A stretch of DNA of 64,000 nt from Nostoc sp. 106C (lineage in GTDB: Bacteria > Cyanobacteriota > Cyanobacteriia > Cyanobacteriales > Nostocaceae), in assembly GCF_002154725.1 (NCBI RefSeq), contig NZ_MTAW01000080.1, forward strand, positions 1 to 64,000, read 5' to 3'. The notes below the pieces were generated by a model that was not told where the DNA came from, did not search any database, and worked only from the letters and a program-made list of their open reading frames with translations. Below are positions 36,973-45,965 of the stretch, in pieces; within the stretch, counting starts at the first letter, position 1, and every line of letters starts with the position of its first letter. The position numbers and the translations under genes are program-made.

Positions 36973-37875
36973 TTATTCAAGTGGATTGCTGTAGGCACTA
37001 AATCCATAAGCTAAAGTTTCTTTCCAAGCATCTGAAGGCTTAAGACTTCTGTTAATTGCTTTAGCAAACGGTACTGGAATCCCTTTGATAGTTTCCGGTA
37101 AGATTGCATATTCTGTTGTTGGTTCCACTATATATTGCGGACACTTGGTTTTTACGCCAGCAGCATTCAACATTTCCTGAATTTCAACGGCTGAATATTG
37201 CTTGAGATAAATCGGGTTTTTACTAAATATATTTATATTTCTAATAAAATTATGGATAATGTGAGAAGGGCAAGACTTGTTATGAAAAGAATGATTAAAA
37301 ACGAAACTACCACCAGGCTTTAGCACACGAAATATCTCTGTTAATAAATTTCTTAACTGTGCATCTGGTATATGCATAAATACGCAGTTAGAAATTACTA
37401 AATCTATCGAATTATCTTCTAAAGGTAGTATTTCTGCTGAATTGCAAATTATATTGAATTGCGCTTCTGGGAAAAAATCATATTCTTGTTTAACCCTGAT
37501 CAAGCGTCGCAATAAAGATTCAGAAATATCAATTGCAAAATACTTTTGGCATTTTAGATTTTTCTCTTTTGAAAGATGTAATGGAGCGCGACCGTAGCCA
37601 CAACCAATCTCCAGAATAGAATCAACAGATTTATTGGTCGGAAATTTATTCCAAGTTCCACCAGGCCTTCCACCTAATAAAGTGTAATCTTGTTTAATAG
37701 GTGATGTTTCTGCAACCTGCTCAATTTTTTGGGAACCATAGTAAGTCTTACCAATTTCATCCCATTTTTGTTTATGCTCAGTACTGTTTAGCTGGTCGTA
37801 GTTTTTAGGAAAATAAATGCCATCCCGAAGCTGAAACTCACTCAAGCTACTTCTGGATTTTTCTAATTGAGTCAT
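36973..37875 (-). CDS. Class I SAM-dependent methyltransferase
   Basis: 300 residues. Motif I is ILEIGCGYGRAPLHLS (about 89-104), motif II region YFAIDISESLLRR, then LEDNSIDLVISNCVFMHIPD and VLKPGGSFVF, the Methyltransf_11/25 pattern. The N-terminal 80 residues and C-terminal region are probably substrate-specific. Substrate not known; monocistronic with its own terminator. Confidence 0.9.
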   Translation of the reverse strand: MTQLEKSRSSLSEFQLRDGIYFPKNYDQLNSTEHKQKWDEIGKTYYGSQKIEQVAETSPIKQDYTLLGGRPGGTWNKFPTNKSVDSILEIGCGYGRAPLHLSKEKNLKCQKYFAIDISESLLRRLIRVKQEYDFFPEAQFNIICNSAEILPLEDNSIDLVISNCVFMHIPDAQLRNLLTEIFRVLKPGGSFVFNHSFHNKSCPSHIIHNFIRNINIFSKNPIYLKQYSAVEIQEMLNAAGVKTKCPQYIVEPTTEYAILPETIKGIPVPFAKAINRSLKPSDAWKETLAYGFSAYSNPLE

Positions 37876-38187
37876 AGGAGTATTTTTGATATATAGCTAG
37901 CTATTTTTCTTGTTATACTCTTAACTCTTCATTAAGTGCAAGCGTCATTTTATCTATATGTATTAATCAAAAATACATAAACTAATTATAAAATTACCTC
38001 TAGCTTGAACAATTACTCAAAAACGCGGTGGTCTGCTGATATTAAATTTGGTAAAAAACAATATTTGCTCAATAATATAAAATAAAATAATTGGCGATTC
38101 TCAGTAGATTTACGCTCAAAGGCTTAAATCGGTTTACAAATACTTTAAATTTAATTATAGATTGCAATTCTTGGAGACTGTGCTGGA
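37876..38187. other. AT-rich intergenic region
   Basis: No gene seen. A perfect palindrome ATAGCTAGCTAT lies at 37893-37904, 18 bases from the methyltransferase start, and could be an operator or chance. The rest must contain the promoters of the two divergent genes. Confidence 0.35.
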
Positions 38188-39699
38188 ATGAATGAAGAGT
38201 CACAGAAACAACGGGTAGTAGTGGTAGGTGCAGGTTGGGCTGGTTTAGGCGCAACCTACCACTTGGCAAAACAAGGATATGATGTGACGCTTCTAGAAGC
38301 AGGGTCTTATCCTGGCGGACTGGTGGCTGGTTGGAAAACATCCGCAGGACGTTCTGTAGAAGCAGGTATACATGGCTTTTGGTATCCTTATAGAAACATT
38401 TTTGCACTGATCAATGAATTAGAAATTAATCCTTTTACATCTTGGACTCGTTCTGCCCAATATTCCCCTGCGGGGTTGGAAGTAGAATCGCCAATTTTTC
38501 AAGATTTACCGCGACTCCCCTCACCGCTAGGAACTTTTCTCTATACTCAGTTTCAGCGTCTACCATTAATTGACCGTCTGAGTGCCTTACCTTTACTTTA
38601 CTCTGTGGTTGATTTTGATAATTCTCATGATGCTTGGCGGCGTTACGATTTTGTAACGGCGCGGGAATTATTCAAAGATTTTGGTGTTTCGGCGCGACTG
38701 TATAAAGAAGCGTTTGAACCAATGTTATTGGTAGGCTTGTTTGCTCCTGGCGAACAGTGTTCAGCCGCAGCAACTTTAGGGATGTTGTACTTTTTTATTC
38801 TGGCTCACCAGCCTGATTTTGATGTAGTTTGGTGTCGGGGAACTGTGGGAGAAAAAATATTTCGTCCTTGGGTAGAACGTATTGAAAAAGCTGGTGCCAA
38901 GGTTTTATCTAAGCGGCGAGTAACTGACTTAATTGTTGATAGTAACAATCGTGCAACAGGTGTAGTTTGTGATGATGAAGTGTTTAACGCTGACGCTGTA
39001 ATTTTTGCAGTTGGCATCACTGGTATGAAAAAAATTGTTGCCAATAGTCCTAGCTTACAAAGTCGTCAAGAGTTTCGCAATTTAAATAATTTAGGCGCAA
39101 TTGATGTTTTAGCAACTCGGTTATGGTTTGACCGCAAAATTAATATTCCTCGTCCTTCTAATGCTTGTTTTGGATTTGATGCCACTACAGGATGGACATT
39201 TTTTGATTTAAATACACTTCATGATGAATATAAAAATGAAGCAGGAACGGTAATTGAAGCTGATTTCTATCATGCAAATCAGTTTCTCAATTTAAGTGAT
39301 GAAGAAATTGTGCCAATAGTCCAGCGTTATTTAACAACTTGCATACCAGGGTTTCAAGAAGCAAAGGTAATCGACAGTAGTGTAATTCGTTTAGCAAATG
39401 CGGTAACGCATTTTGCACCTGGAAGTTATCGTTATATGTTGCCAGCCAAGACAAGTTTGGTAAATGTGTTTATGAGTGGAGATTGGATTGTCAACCGTCA
39501 CGGCTCATGGTCGCAGGAAAAGGCTTATGTTACTGGTTTGGAAGCAGCAAACTTGGTAGTGTCTTATTTAGGCAAGGGTCAGCCATGTAAGATTTTACCT
39601 GTAGAAGCAGATGAAGCGCATATAGAAGTAGCGCGATCGCTCAATCAAACAGTCCGTCACTTGAGCAAATCTATTCTGCCTGACTTTTGGTTGCCTTAG
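38188..39699 (+). CDS. FAD-dependent oxidoreductase, carotene-desaturase-like
   Basis: 503 residues. VVVVGAGWAGLGATYHLAK (about 10-28) plus VTLLEAGSYPGG is the dinucleotide-binding signature of the amine-oxidase/phytoene-desaturase family; VEAGIHGFWYPYRNIF resembles zeta-carotene desaturase. The C-terminal MSGDWIVNRHGSWSQEKAYVTGLEAAN is the FAD-binding end. It may desaturate or isomerise an isoprenoid, but it does not match CrtP or CrtQ closely enough by eye to give a name. Confidence 0.88.
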   Translation: MNEESQKQRVVVVGAGWAGLGATYHLAKQGYDVTLLEAGSYPGGLVAGWKTSAGRSVEAGIHGFWYPYRNIFALINELEINPFTSWTRSAQYSPAGLEVESPIFQDLPRLPSPLGTFLYTQFQRLPLIDRLSALPLLYSVVDFDNSHDAWRRYDFVTARELFKDFGVSARLYKEAFEPMLLVGLFAPGEQCSAAATLGMLYFFILAHQPDFDVVWCRGTVGEKIFRPWVERIEKAGAKVLSKRRVTDLIVDSNNRATGVVCDDEVFNADAVIFAVGITGMKKIVANSPSLQSRQEFRNLNNLGAIDVLATRLWFDRKINIPRPSNACFGFDATTGWTFFDLNTLHDEYKNEAGTVIEADFYHANQFLNLSDEEIVPIVQRYLTTCIPGFQEAKVIDSSVIRLANAVTHFAPGSYRYMLPAKTSLVNVFMSGDWIVNRHGSWSQEKAYVTGLEAANLVVSYLGKGQPCKILPVEADEAHIEVARSLNQTVRHLSKSILPDFWLP

Positions 39700-39775
39700 G
39701 GCCTAGCTCAAAAATTCCGTATCTTTTAAATTATCCTCTCTACTGCTTAATTTTTGAATACCTACTGAGGCATCT

Positions 39776-40228
39776 GTGATGACTACCTATCAAGATGTAC
39801 CAATACTTATGCAAAATAGACTGCTTGCTAAATTAGCTCCTGATGAGTTAAAACGCTTGCATCCTCATCTAGAGATAGTTTCGCTCTCACTGGGCCAGGT
39901 GATCATCTCGCCTAATGAGCCGATCTCTTTTGTCTATTTTCCTATTAACTCATTGCTCTCTGTGGTCACGGTGATGGAGAACGGCTCAACAGTCGAATCC
40001 GGCTGTATCGGGCGTGAGGGGATGGCAGGTGTGTCAATACTTTTAGATACAAACACAACACCGATGCAGACTTTGGCACAAATCCCAGGACAAGCCGTGC
40101 GTGTCAAAGCTTCTATCATCAGACAGGCCTTCGACACTGGCGGCTCGCTGCACAAGCTTCTCCACCGTTACATACATACATTTAGGACTTACGCATTGAC
40201 AGGAAATGGACTATGTGAATTGCCTTAA
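39776..40228 (+). pseudogene. Crp/Fnr-family regulator, N-terminal half (split gene)
   Basis: The first 137 codons are a typical cyanobacterial Crp/Fnr sensor domain (LAPDELKRLHPHLE, SLGQVI, VYFPINSLLSVV, GCIGREGMAGVS, GSLHKLLHRYIHTF). At 40184 homology ends and 15 foreign codons follow to TAA at 40228. The missing helix-turn-helix half is found at 44314-44621. The junction sequence CATTTA (40179-40184) is repeated at 44308-44313 in the same phase. Confidence 0.85.
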
Positions 40229-40708
40229 AGGGAAGTGAAGCGGGATAAATTAGCATAGGTCAAAGCCTCATGCTGGGAAGCCTACTCCCAGTATACTTTG
40301 CCTAAAAGAAGACATTCTCAGCAAAGTTAAGCATCTAAAAATCCTTGAGTGAAACACTTGTCTAGTTATGTTTGAATGTCTAGATTGCAATAGGTGACAG
40401 CTTCCCTAGCATGACGCCAAGATACAAGCGAGAACTAACTAACTTAACACCAACCTCATTCTTTAGTTAGAGGTTAGGTTTAGTTGAAAGCTTTAAGGTT
40501 CAGGTATTCATTTGTAGTAGTTAATTTTTTTAGTAGTCTAGAAGGCTGATACGAAGGGTAAATTTTTTCAAGAGACTTCTACATACCTCTCGCTAATAAG
40601 CTTTTATCCTACACTGTTCTCCGCTCCTGGTATTAGGGTTTGGACAAATTTGTTTGTCCAAACTGCGATAAACAAAGCACCATACAGCAAGCACGGGAGA
40701 CAATAGAC
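40229..40708. other. Gene-free left part of the insertion
   Basis: About 480 bases with no gene I can support. It starts with an insertion-sequence-like terminus and contains several short inverted repeats (for example GGGAAGCCTACTCCC near 40274 and AACTAACTAAC/TTAGTTAGAGGTTAG near 40434-40475), consistent with remnants of a mobile element and the promoter of the SRPBCC gene. Confidence 0.4.
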
Positions 40709-41212
40709 ATGAGCCAACCAATTAAAGTTGAAAAAACGGTAACGATTAACAAACCAGCAGAGGAACTCTACCGCTTTTGGCATAACTTTGGGAACTTGCC
40801 GCGCTTCATGAAGCATCTCAAAGACGTAAAAGTACACGATAACAAGCGAGAGTCCTCCGGACACGCTACGCGAACGCACTGGACGACCAGTGGGGTGTTA
40901 GGTGGAAGTGTTGAATGGGATGCAGACATCATTGAAGATCGGGAAAACGAATTGATTGCTTGGGCTTCGGTTGAAGGTGCAGATGTTGATAACTCTGGTT
41001 CTGTCCGCTTTCAGCCAGCACCCGCCAATCGCGGTACACAGGTAAAGGTCGTCACGGAATATAACCCGCCTGGTGGTGCGATTGCATCTGTGTTTGCCAA
41101 ACTCTTCGGCGAAGAACCAGAACAGCAGATTGGAGATGATTTACGCCGCTTCAAAATGCTGATGGAAGCAGGCGAGATTGCAACAACAGAAGGTCAACCA
41201 AAGGGAGGTTAA
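40709..41212 (+). CDS. SRPBCC-family (START-like) protein
   Basis: 167 residues from ATG 40709, which has GGGAGA eight bases upstream; the longer frame from 40640 has no such site. [30 protein letters not shown] is the usual beginning of the polyketide-cyclase/dehydrase-like SRPBCC fold, and the C-terminal amphipathic helix ([14 protein letters not shown]) closes the hydrophobic pocket. Ligand unknown. Five bases before the alcohol-dehydrogenase gene, so co-translated. Such proteins often precede zinc alcohol dehydrogenases in stress-related islands. Confidence 0.88.
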   Translation: MSQPIKVEKTVTINKPAEELYRFWHNFGNLPRFMKHLKDVKVHDNKRESSGHATRTHWTTSGVLGGSVEWDADIIEDRENELIAWASVEGADVDNSGSVRFQPAPANRGTQVKVVTEYNPPGGAIASVFAKLFGEEPEQQIGDDLRRFKMLMEAGEIATTEGQPKGG

Positions 41213-41217
41213 AGATT

Positions 41218-42396
41218 ATGAAAGCAGTTTGCTGGCACGGCGCTAACGATGTACAAGTTGATACAGTACCCGATCCAAAAATCATTAACCCGCGTGATGC
41301 GATTGTTAAAATCACGTCAACGGCGATTTGCGGTTCTGATTTACATCTTTATGATGGTTACATCCCCACGATGGAAAAGGGCGACATCCTTGGTCATGAA
41401 TTTATGGGGGAGGTCGTCGAGCTAGGTAGTGCCGTCAAGAATGTAAAGATAGGCGATCGCGTTGTCGTACCTTTTACCATTTCCTGCGGCTCGTGTTTCT
41501 TCTGCAAAAAGGATTTATGGTCGCTGTGCGATAACTCCAACCCTAACGCTTGGATACCGGAAAAACTCATGGGTCATTCTCCATCTGGTCTTTTCGGCTA
41601 CTCCCATATGATGGGTGGCTATGCTGGAGGTCAAGCTGAATATGCCCGCGTTCCCTTTGCCGATGTCGGTTTATTCAAGATTCCTGATGGACTAGCAGAC
41701 GAACAAGTCCTGTTTCTGACGGATATCTTCCCCACTGGCTATATGGCAGCGGAAAACTGCGATATCGAGCCAGGAGATACTGTAGCGATCTGGGGCTGCG
41801 GTCCAGTCGGACAGTTTGCCATTAGAAGTGCATATATGCTAGGTGCCGAGCGCGTCATTGCAATCGATCGAGTTCCCGAACGCCTACAGATGGCGAAAGA
41901 CGGCAAGGCAGAAGTCCTTAACTATGAGGAAGTTGATGTTGGTGAAGCATTGAAAGAAATGACGGGTGGTCGCGGCCCCGATGCTTGCATGGATGCTGTG
42001 GGAATGGAAGCCCACGGTACGGGCCCTGATGCGTTTTACGACCAGGTAAAGCAAGCCGTGCGTATGGAAACCGACCGACCCACTGCCCTAAGGCAAGTGA
42101 TTGTTGCCTGTCGCAAAGGTGGCACTGTTTCAATTCCTGGTGTTTACGGCGGCTTTGTAGACAAGATACCGATGGGTGCTGCCATGAACAAAGCTTTGAC
42201 GTTTAAAACCGGACAAACGCACGTTCATCGTTACCTGCGCCCGCTACTTGAGCGCGTCCAAAATGGCGATATCGACCCATCTTTTGTAATCACTCACCGT
42301 TTACCGCTAGAGCAAGCACCGCACGGCTACGAAATTTTCAAGCACAAGAAGGACAACTGTATCAAGATCGTGCTCAAGCCAGGTCAGGCTGCCTAA
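41218..42396 (+). CDS. Zinc-dependent alcohol dehydrogenase, formaldehyde-dehydrogenase-like
   Basis: 392 residues of the medium-chain dehydrogenase family. Catalytic zinc ligands: Cys in TAICGSDLH (about 38) and HEFMGEVVE (about 61-62). Structural zinc cysteines are partly visible ([18 protein letters not shown]). The coenzyme motif is [10 protein letters not shown] (about 197). The long insert after residue 255 ([19 protein letters not shown]) is typical of the glutathione-independent formaldehyde dehydrogenase-like subgroup. Probably detoxifies an aldehyde or alcohol under stress. Confidence 0.92.
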   Translation: MKAVCWHGANDVQVDTVPDPKIINPRDAIVKITSTAICGSDLHLYDGYIPTMEKGDILGHEFMGEVVELGSAVKNVKIGDRVVVPFTISCGSCFFCKKDLWSLCDNSNPNAWIPEKLMGHSPSGLFGYSHMMGGYAGGQAEYARVPFADVGLFKIPDGLADEQVLFLTDIFPTGYMAAENCDIEPGDTVAIWGCGPVGQFAIRSAYMLGAERVIAIDRVPERLQMAKDGKAEVLNYEEVDVGEALKEMTGGRGPDACMDAVGMEAHGTGPDAFYDQVKQAVRMETDRPTALRQVIVACRKGGTVSIPGVYGGFVDKIPMGAAMNKALTFKTGQTHVHRYLRPLLERVQNGDIDPSFVITHRLPLEQAPHGYEIFKHKKDNCIKIVLKPGQAA

Positions 42397-42450
42397 AACC
42401 CCACAAGAACACGAAAAAACCAAGTCTAGCCAACACTTTAGGAGGTAGAG

Positions 42451-43014
42451 ATGACAGAAGAACTCACAAATAAGAAAGTTGCCATTCTGGTTACAGATGG
42501 CTTTGAGCAAGTTGAAATGACTCAACCAAAGCTTGCCCTTGAGTCAGCAGGTGCTCAAACCCACATTATTTCACCGAAGAGCGATCGCGTTCAGGGCTGG
42601 AACCATTATGACAAGGGGGATTTTTTCCCAGTAGATGTCCCCCTCGATCAAGTAAATTCAGCCGACTATGATGCCCTCCTGCTTCCCGGTGGTGTTGCCA
42701 ATCCAGATCAACTTCGGACTCAAGCTAAGGCGATCGAGTTTATAAAGTCTTTCTTCGATACTGACAAGCCGGTAGCGGTGATCTGCCACGGACCTTGGAC
42801 TCTGATCGAGGCAGATGTGGTGCGCGGACGGCGGCTCACCTCGTGGCCGTCGCTCAAGACCGATCTCCAGAACGCAGGTGCCCAGTGGGTAGATCAGGAA
42901 GTTGTAGTTGATAGCAACCTCGTGTCGAGCCGCAAGCCAGACGACATCCCAGCCTTCAATCGGGAAATGATCGAGCTGTTCAGCCATGCAGGGCAGGTAC
43001 GGCAGATGGTGTGA
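42451..43014 (+). CDS. DJ-1/PfpI-family protein (YhbO-like)
   Basis: 187 residues. VAILVTDGFEQVEM has the conserved Glu, VAVICHGPWTLIEA the nucleophilic Cys (about 114) with neighbouring His, and the last helices match. Family members are general stress proteins; glyoxalase or deglycase activity has been proposed. AGGAGG-like ribosome site (TTAGGAGGTAG) is nine bases before ATG 42451. Part of the insertion cargo. Confidence 0.92.
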   Translation: MTEELTNKKVAILVTDGFEQVEMTQPKLALESAGAQTHIISPKSDRVQGWNHYDKGDFFPVDVPLDQVNSADYDALLLPGGVANPDQLRTQAKAIEFIKSFFDTDKPVAVICHGPWTLIEADVVRGRRLTSWPSLKTDLQNAGAQWVDQEVVVDSNLVSSRKPDDIPAFNREMIELFSHAGQVRQMV

Positions 43015-43178
43015 GGACTCGGAGCGTTAGGAGGATAGGTATGGAACAAGCAGGGGGAGTACAGAATGTCTTTTCTCCCTCTGCCTTAAGAGCTTCCTCA
43101 GCCCAAGGTGCTTGCCACCATGCAAAGTTTGCTTGGTGGACTACTAGGTCTAGTTGTATACATCCTGAGGAGAGCATT

Positions 43179-44249
43179 ATGCGAATCGCTCAAGTTGCTC
43201 CATTGTGGCAACAAGTACCGCCTCCTGCTTATGGAGGAATTGAGTTGGTGGTTAGTCTCTTGGCTGAAGAACTCATTCGTCGTGGTCATGAAGTGACTCT
43301 GTTTGCATCGGGTGATTCGAGTAGTTTTGCCAAGATAGAATCTGTTCACTCACAGGCATTGAACTTAGACCCTACCGTTAAGGAACCAAGCGTTTACGAA
43401 ACACTGCAGCTAATGCGAGTGTACGAACAGGCGCACAAGTTTGATGTCATTCACTCTCACGTTGGCTACCCTGCACTACCCTACGCCAGATTGGTGGAGG
43501 CACCGACCATTCATACGCTGCATGGCATCTTGACACCAGATAATGAAAAGGTGTTCAAGTATGCTCGCTCTCAGCCGTTTGTCAGCATTTCCAACGCGCA
43601 GCGAGAACCAAGAGTGGGACTCAATTACGTTGCCACTGTCTACAACGGCATTAATCCAATGACTTACAAGTTTTACCCGCAGGCAGAGTCGTCTCCCTAT
43701 CTTGCATTTCTGGGTCGAATCTCACCTGAGAAGGGGGTGCATTTAGCGATCGAAATTGCTAAACGTTCGGGCTGGCACTTAAAGATAGCAGGTAAAGTCG
43801 ATGTAGTTGATGTGGATTATTTCGTGCAACAGATCAAACCTTACATTGATGGAACGCAGATTGAATACCTGGGAGAAGCTAACCATGCCCAAAAGAGCCT
43901 CCTGATGGGAGGAGCAGTTGCGACTTTATTCCCGATTACCTGGCGTGAACCCTTTGGACTGGTGATGATTGAGTCGATGGTAACAGGTACACCTGTGATT
44001 GCTATGAATTTGGGCTCCACCTCTGAAGTGATTGTTCACGGTAAGACAGGATTCTTGTGTCGCTCAGTCAAAGACTGTCTCTCTGCCATTGATAGAGTGC
44101 CTGAGCTAAACCGCTACGCCTGCCAAGAGCATGTGCTGAGAAACTTCACGATTAAGCAGATGACAGATGGCTACGAAGCTGTCTACAGCAAGTTTGCTAG
44201 TCTTACAACCCAGGACCTTTGTATGATGTACCCCGAAACCTGGACATAG
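43179..44249 (+). CDS. Glycosyltransferase family 4-like protein
   Basis: 356 residues from ATG 43179 (MRIAQVAPLW), with TGAGGAG at 43165-43171; the 56 codons before it, which overlap the DJ-1 gene end, look untranslated. PPPAYGGIELVV is the GT4 N-terminal loop, FDVIHSHVGYPALPY and LHGIL follow, then FLGRISPEKGVHLAIEIAKR in the nucleotide-sugar domain, and EPFGLVMIESMVTGTPVIA is the E-x7-E motif. Retaining transferase of unknown acceptor. Last gene in the insertion. Confidence 0.9.
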   Translation: MRIAQVAPLWQQVPPPAYGGIELVVSLLAEELIRRGHEVTLFASGDSSSFAKIESVHSQALNLDPTVKEPSVYETLQLMRVYEQAHKFDVIHSHVGYPALPYARLVEAPTIHTLHGILTPDNEKVFKYARSQPFVSISNAQREPRVGLNYVATVYNGINPMTYKFYPQAESSPYLAFLGRISPEKGVHLAIEIAKRSGWHLKIAGKVDVVDVDYFVQQIKPYIDGTQIEYLGEANHAQKSLLMGGAVATLFPITWREPFGLVMIESMVTGTPVIAMNLGSTSEVIVHGKTGFLCRSVKDCLSAIDRVPELNRYACQEHVLRNFTIKQMTDGYEAVYSKFASLTTQDLCMMYPETWT

Positions 44250-44313
44250 GCGTAAATGGAAGGTTCGCGCAACCAGGGGCAACCTTGTAAAATTTAGTAA
44301 AAATAACCATTTA

Positions 44314-44621
44314 TTGTCTTTACTTCACAAAGCACAGCCTGCAACCGTCTTCATCATATAGAAGCAAGGCTGAGCCGCTGGTTGTTAATGAGCAGTGACG
44401 GTATAAATTCAGACACACTTGCTCTCACGCAAGAATTTATGTCCACAATGCTTGGCGTTCGCCGTTCTGGAGTCAGCGAAACTGCTAGTAAACTTCAGAG
44501 CAGAGGCTTAATCTCTTACCAGCGCGGGCAGATACAGATTGTTGACAGAAAAAGCTTGGAAAAAACCGCTTGCGAATGTTATGGCATAGTTAAGGCAGAA
44601 TACAAGCGCTTGTTTGATTGA
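44314..44621 (+). pseudogene. Crp/Fnr-family regulator, C-terminal half (split gene)
   Basis: From 44314 the frame reads IVFTSQSTACNRLHHIEARLSRWLLMSSDG, the dimer helix and hinge, then TQEFMSTMLGVRRSGVSETASKLQSRGLI, the helix-turn-helix, and ends IVDRKSLE...RLFD. It completes the N-terminal half at 39776-40184. It could be translated alone from TTG 44382 or ATG 44388 as a DNA-binding domain without sensor, but a good ribosome site is not visible. Confidence 0.85.
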
Positions 44622-44696
44622 AGTACAACTCAGTTTCTTCAATGCCGCTGATTGCCAAGATGCGCAGAGATGAAATTCTAAAATATAGGATTTCGT

Positions 44697-44711
44697 TATC
44701 GAATTTCGATA
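44697..44711. promoter_or_regulatory. Palindrome TATCGAATTTCGATA upstream of chrA, candidate operator
   Basis: A 15-base inverted repeat (TATCGAA / TTCGATA) sits 43 bases before the ChrA start, a suitable place for a repressor site. No regulator gene of a matching type is adjacent, except the split Crp/Fnr, whose family binds different sites. Confidence 0.35.
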
Positions 44712-44753
44712 TATTATTTCTGTCAATGCCTTGACAGAATCAGGAGAATCACA

Positions 44754-45962
44754 GTGACGCAGGAAACTGAGGGTATCCAAGGAGAGCCTTCCTATAACGC
44801 TCTGACTCGCAGTCAGCAGCAGCAGCGATTAATCCAATTGGCAAGGGTGTTTTTGCGACTCGGAACGATCGCCTTTGGTGGCCCTGCTGCTCACATCGCC
44901 ATGATGGACAATGAGGTGGTAAATCGTCGTCAGTGGATGAGCCGAGAGAAACTGCTAGACCTGCTGGGGATTACAAATTTGATTCCAGGGCCCAACTCGA
45001 CAGAATTAGCCATTCACATTGGTTACGAACGAGGCGGATGGCGTGGTTTACTAATTGCAGGAAGCTGCTTTATTCTGCCTGCTATGCTCATTGTTTGGAC
45101 GCTAGCAGCAATTTACGATCGCTACCAGACAGTGCCGCAGGTGGAATGGCTGCTTTATGGGATCAAGCCTGTGATTATTGCGATCGTGCTGCAAGCTGTG
45201 TGGAATTTAGGTAAAAAGGCAGCCAAGGACTTGCCAACAATTATTGCAGGGATGACAGCGATCGCTGCCTACTTTGCGGGATTGAATGAAATTTTGGTGC
45301 TGATTTTGCTAGGTATCGCCGTCATGCTAGTAAAGAATTGGCATAGAGGACACACAACTGGGGCATTCCTCTTACCTTTCTCAGGTGTTTTGGCACAGGT
45401 TGGTAGTACGGCCGCCGCAGTCACGTCAGTCAGTTGGGTCAGCGTCTTTCTATTCTTTCTCAAGATTGGGTGTGTTCTTTATGGTAGTGGTTATGTGTTA
45501 CTGGCATTCCTACAACGGGATTTAGTCGAGCGTAATCATTGGCTGACCTCACAGCAGTTATTGGATGCTGTAGCAATTGGGCAGTTTACACCTGGCCCTG
45601 TTTTCACCACCGCAACATTCATTGGATATTTGCTGGCAGGAAATGCTGGGGCGATCGCTGGTACAATTGGGATTTTCTTACCAGCTTTTGTGTTGGTATG
45701 GGTAGTTAACCCTTGGGTTTCTAAGTTGCGTCAATCTCCTTGGGCTAGCGGATTTTTGGATGGTGTGAATGCGGCTTCTATGGGATTAATGGCAGGAGTC
45801 ACCTACACCTTGGGACGAGCTGCACTGCTAGATTGGTTAACAATTATCGTGGCAATTGTCAGTGCGATCGCAGTGTTCCGATTCAAAATCAATTCTGCTT
45901 GGTTAGTGTTGGCAGGAGGAACACTCGGACTAGCCTCACATATATTAGGATTCATTGGCTGA
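44754..45962 (+). CDS. chrA: Chromate efflux transporter ChrA
   Basis: 402 residues, the two-domain (long) ChrA form with internal duplication. Each half has the CHR motif: FGGPAAHIAMM and NLIPGPNSTELAIHIGYERGG in the first, YGSGYVLLAFLQ and GQFTPGPVFTTATFIGYLLAG in the second; ten or more hydrophobic helices. GTG 44754 has CAGGAGA seven bases upstream. Expels chromate using the proton or sulfate gradient, from established knowledge of the family. Confidence 0.92.
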   Translation: MTQETEGIQGEPSYNALTRSQQQQRLIQLARVFLRLGTIAFGGPAAHIAMMDNEVVNRRQWMSREKLLDLLGITNLIPGPNSTELAIHIGYERGGWRGLLIAGSCFILPAMLIVWTLAAIYDRYQTVPQVEWLLYGIKPVIIAIVLQAVWNLGKKAAKDLPTIIAGMTAIAAYFAGLNEILVLILLGIAVMLVKNWHRGHTTGAFLLPFSGVLAQVGSTAAAVTSVSWVSVFLFFLKIGCVLYGSGYVLLAFLQRDLVERNHWLTSQQLLDAVAIGQFTPGPVFTTATFIGYLLAGNAGAIAGTIGIFLPAFVLVWVVNPWVSKLRQSPWASGFLDGVNAASMGLMAGVTYTLGRAALLDWLTIIVAIVSAIAVFRFKINSAWLVLAGGTLGLASHILGFIG

Positions 45963-45965
45963 TTG

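Larger units (their letters stand above)
40185..44313. mobile_element. 4,129-bp insertion splitting a Crp/Fnr gene
   Basis: The segment lies between two copies of CATTTA (40179-40184 and 44308-44313). Joining 40184 to 44314 gives one open frame of 239 codons including the stop, with the residues expected at that place (RYIHTFIVFTSQSTACNRLH). The inside carries four genes that look somewhat more GC-rich than their neighbours. No transposase or recombinase gene and no clear terminal inverted repeats were found; the left end (AGGACTTACGCATTGACAGG) resembles insertion-sequence termini frequent in cyanobacteria. Insertion is well supported; its mechanism is not. Confidence 0.7.

Noticed and set aside
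37893-37904. ATAGCTAGCTAT palindrome as operator
   Set aside because: AT-rich 12-base palindromes occur by chance; no second copy or linked regulator was seen.
43011-43178. N-terminal extension of the glycosyltransferase
   Set aside because: A strong ribosome site precedes ATG 43179, where GT4 homology begins; the extension overlaps the previous gene.
40185-44313. Developmentally excised element of the nifD/hupL type
   Set aside because: Not accepted as a call because no xis-type recombinase is inside and the repeat is only six bases; kept as a question in the findings.
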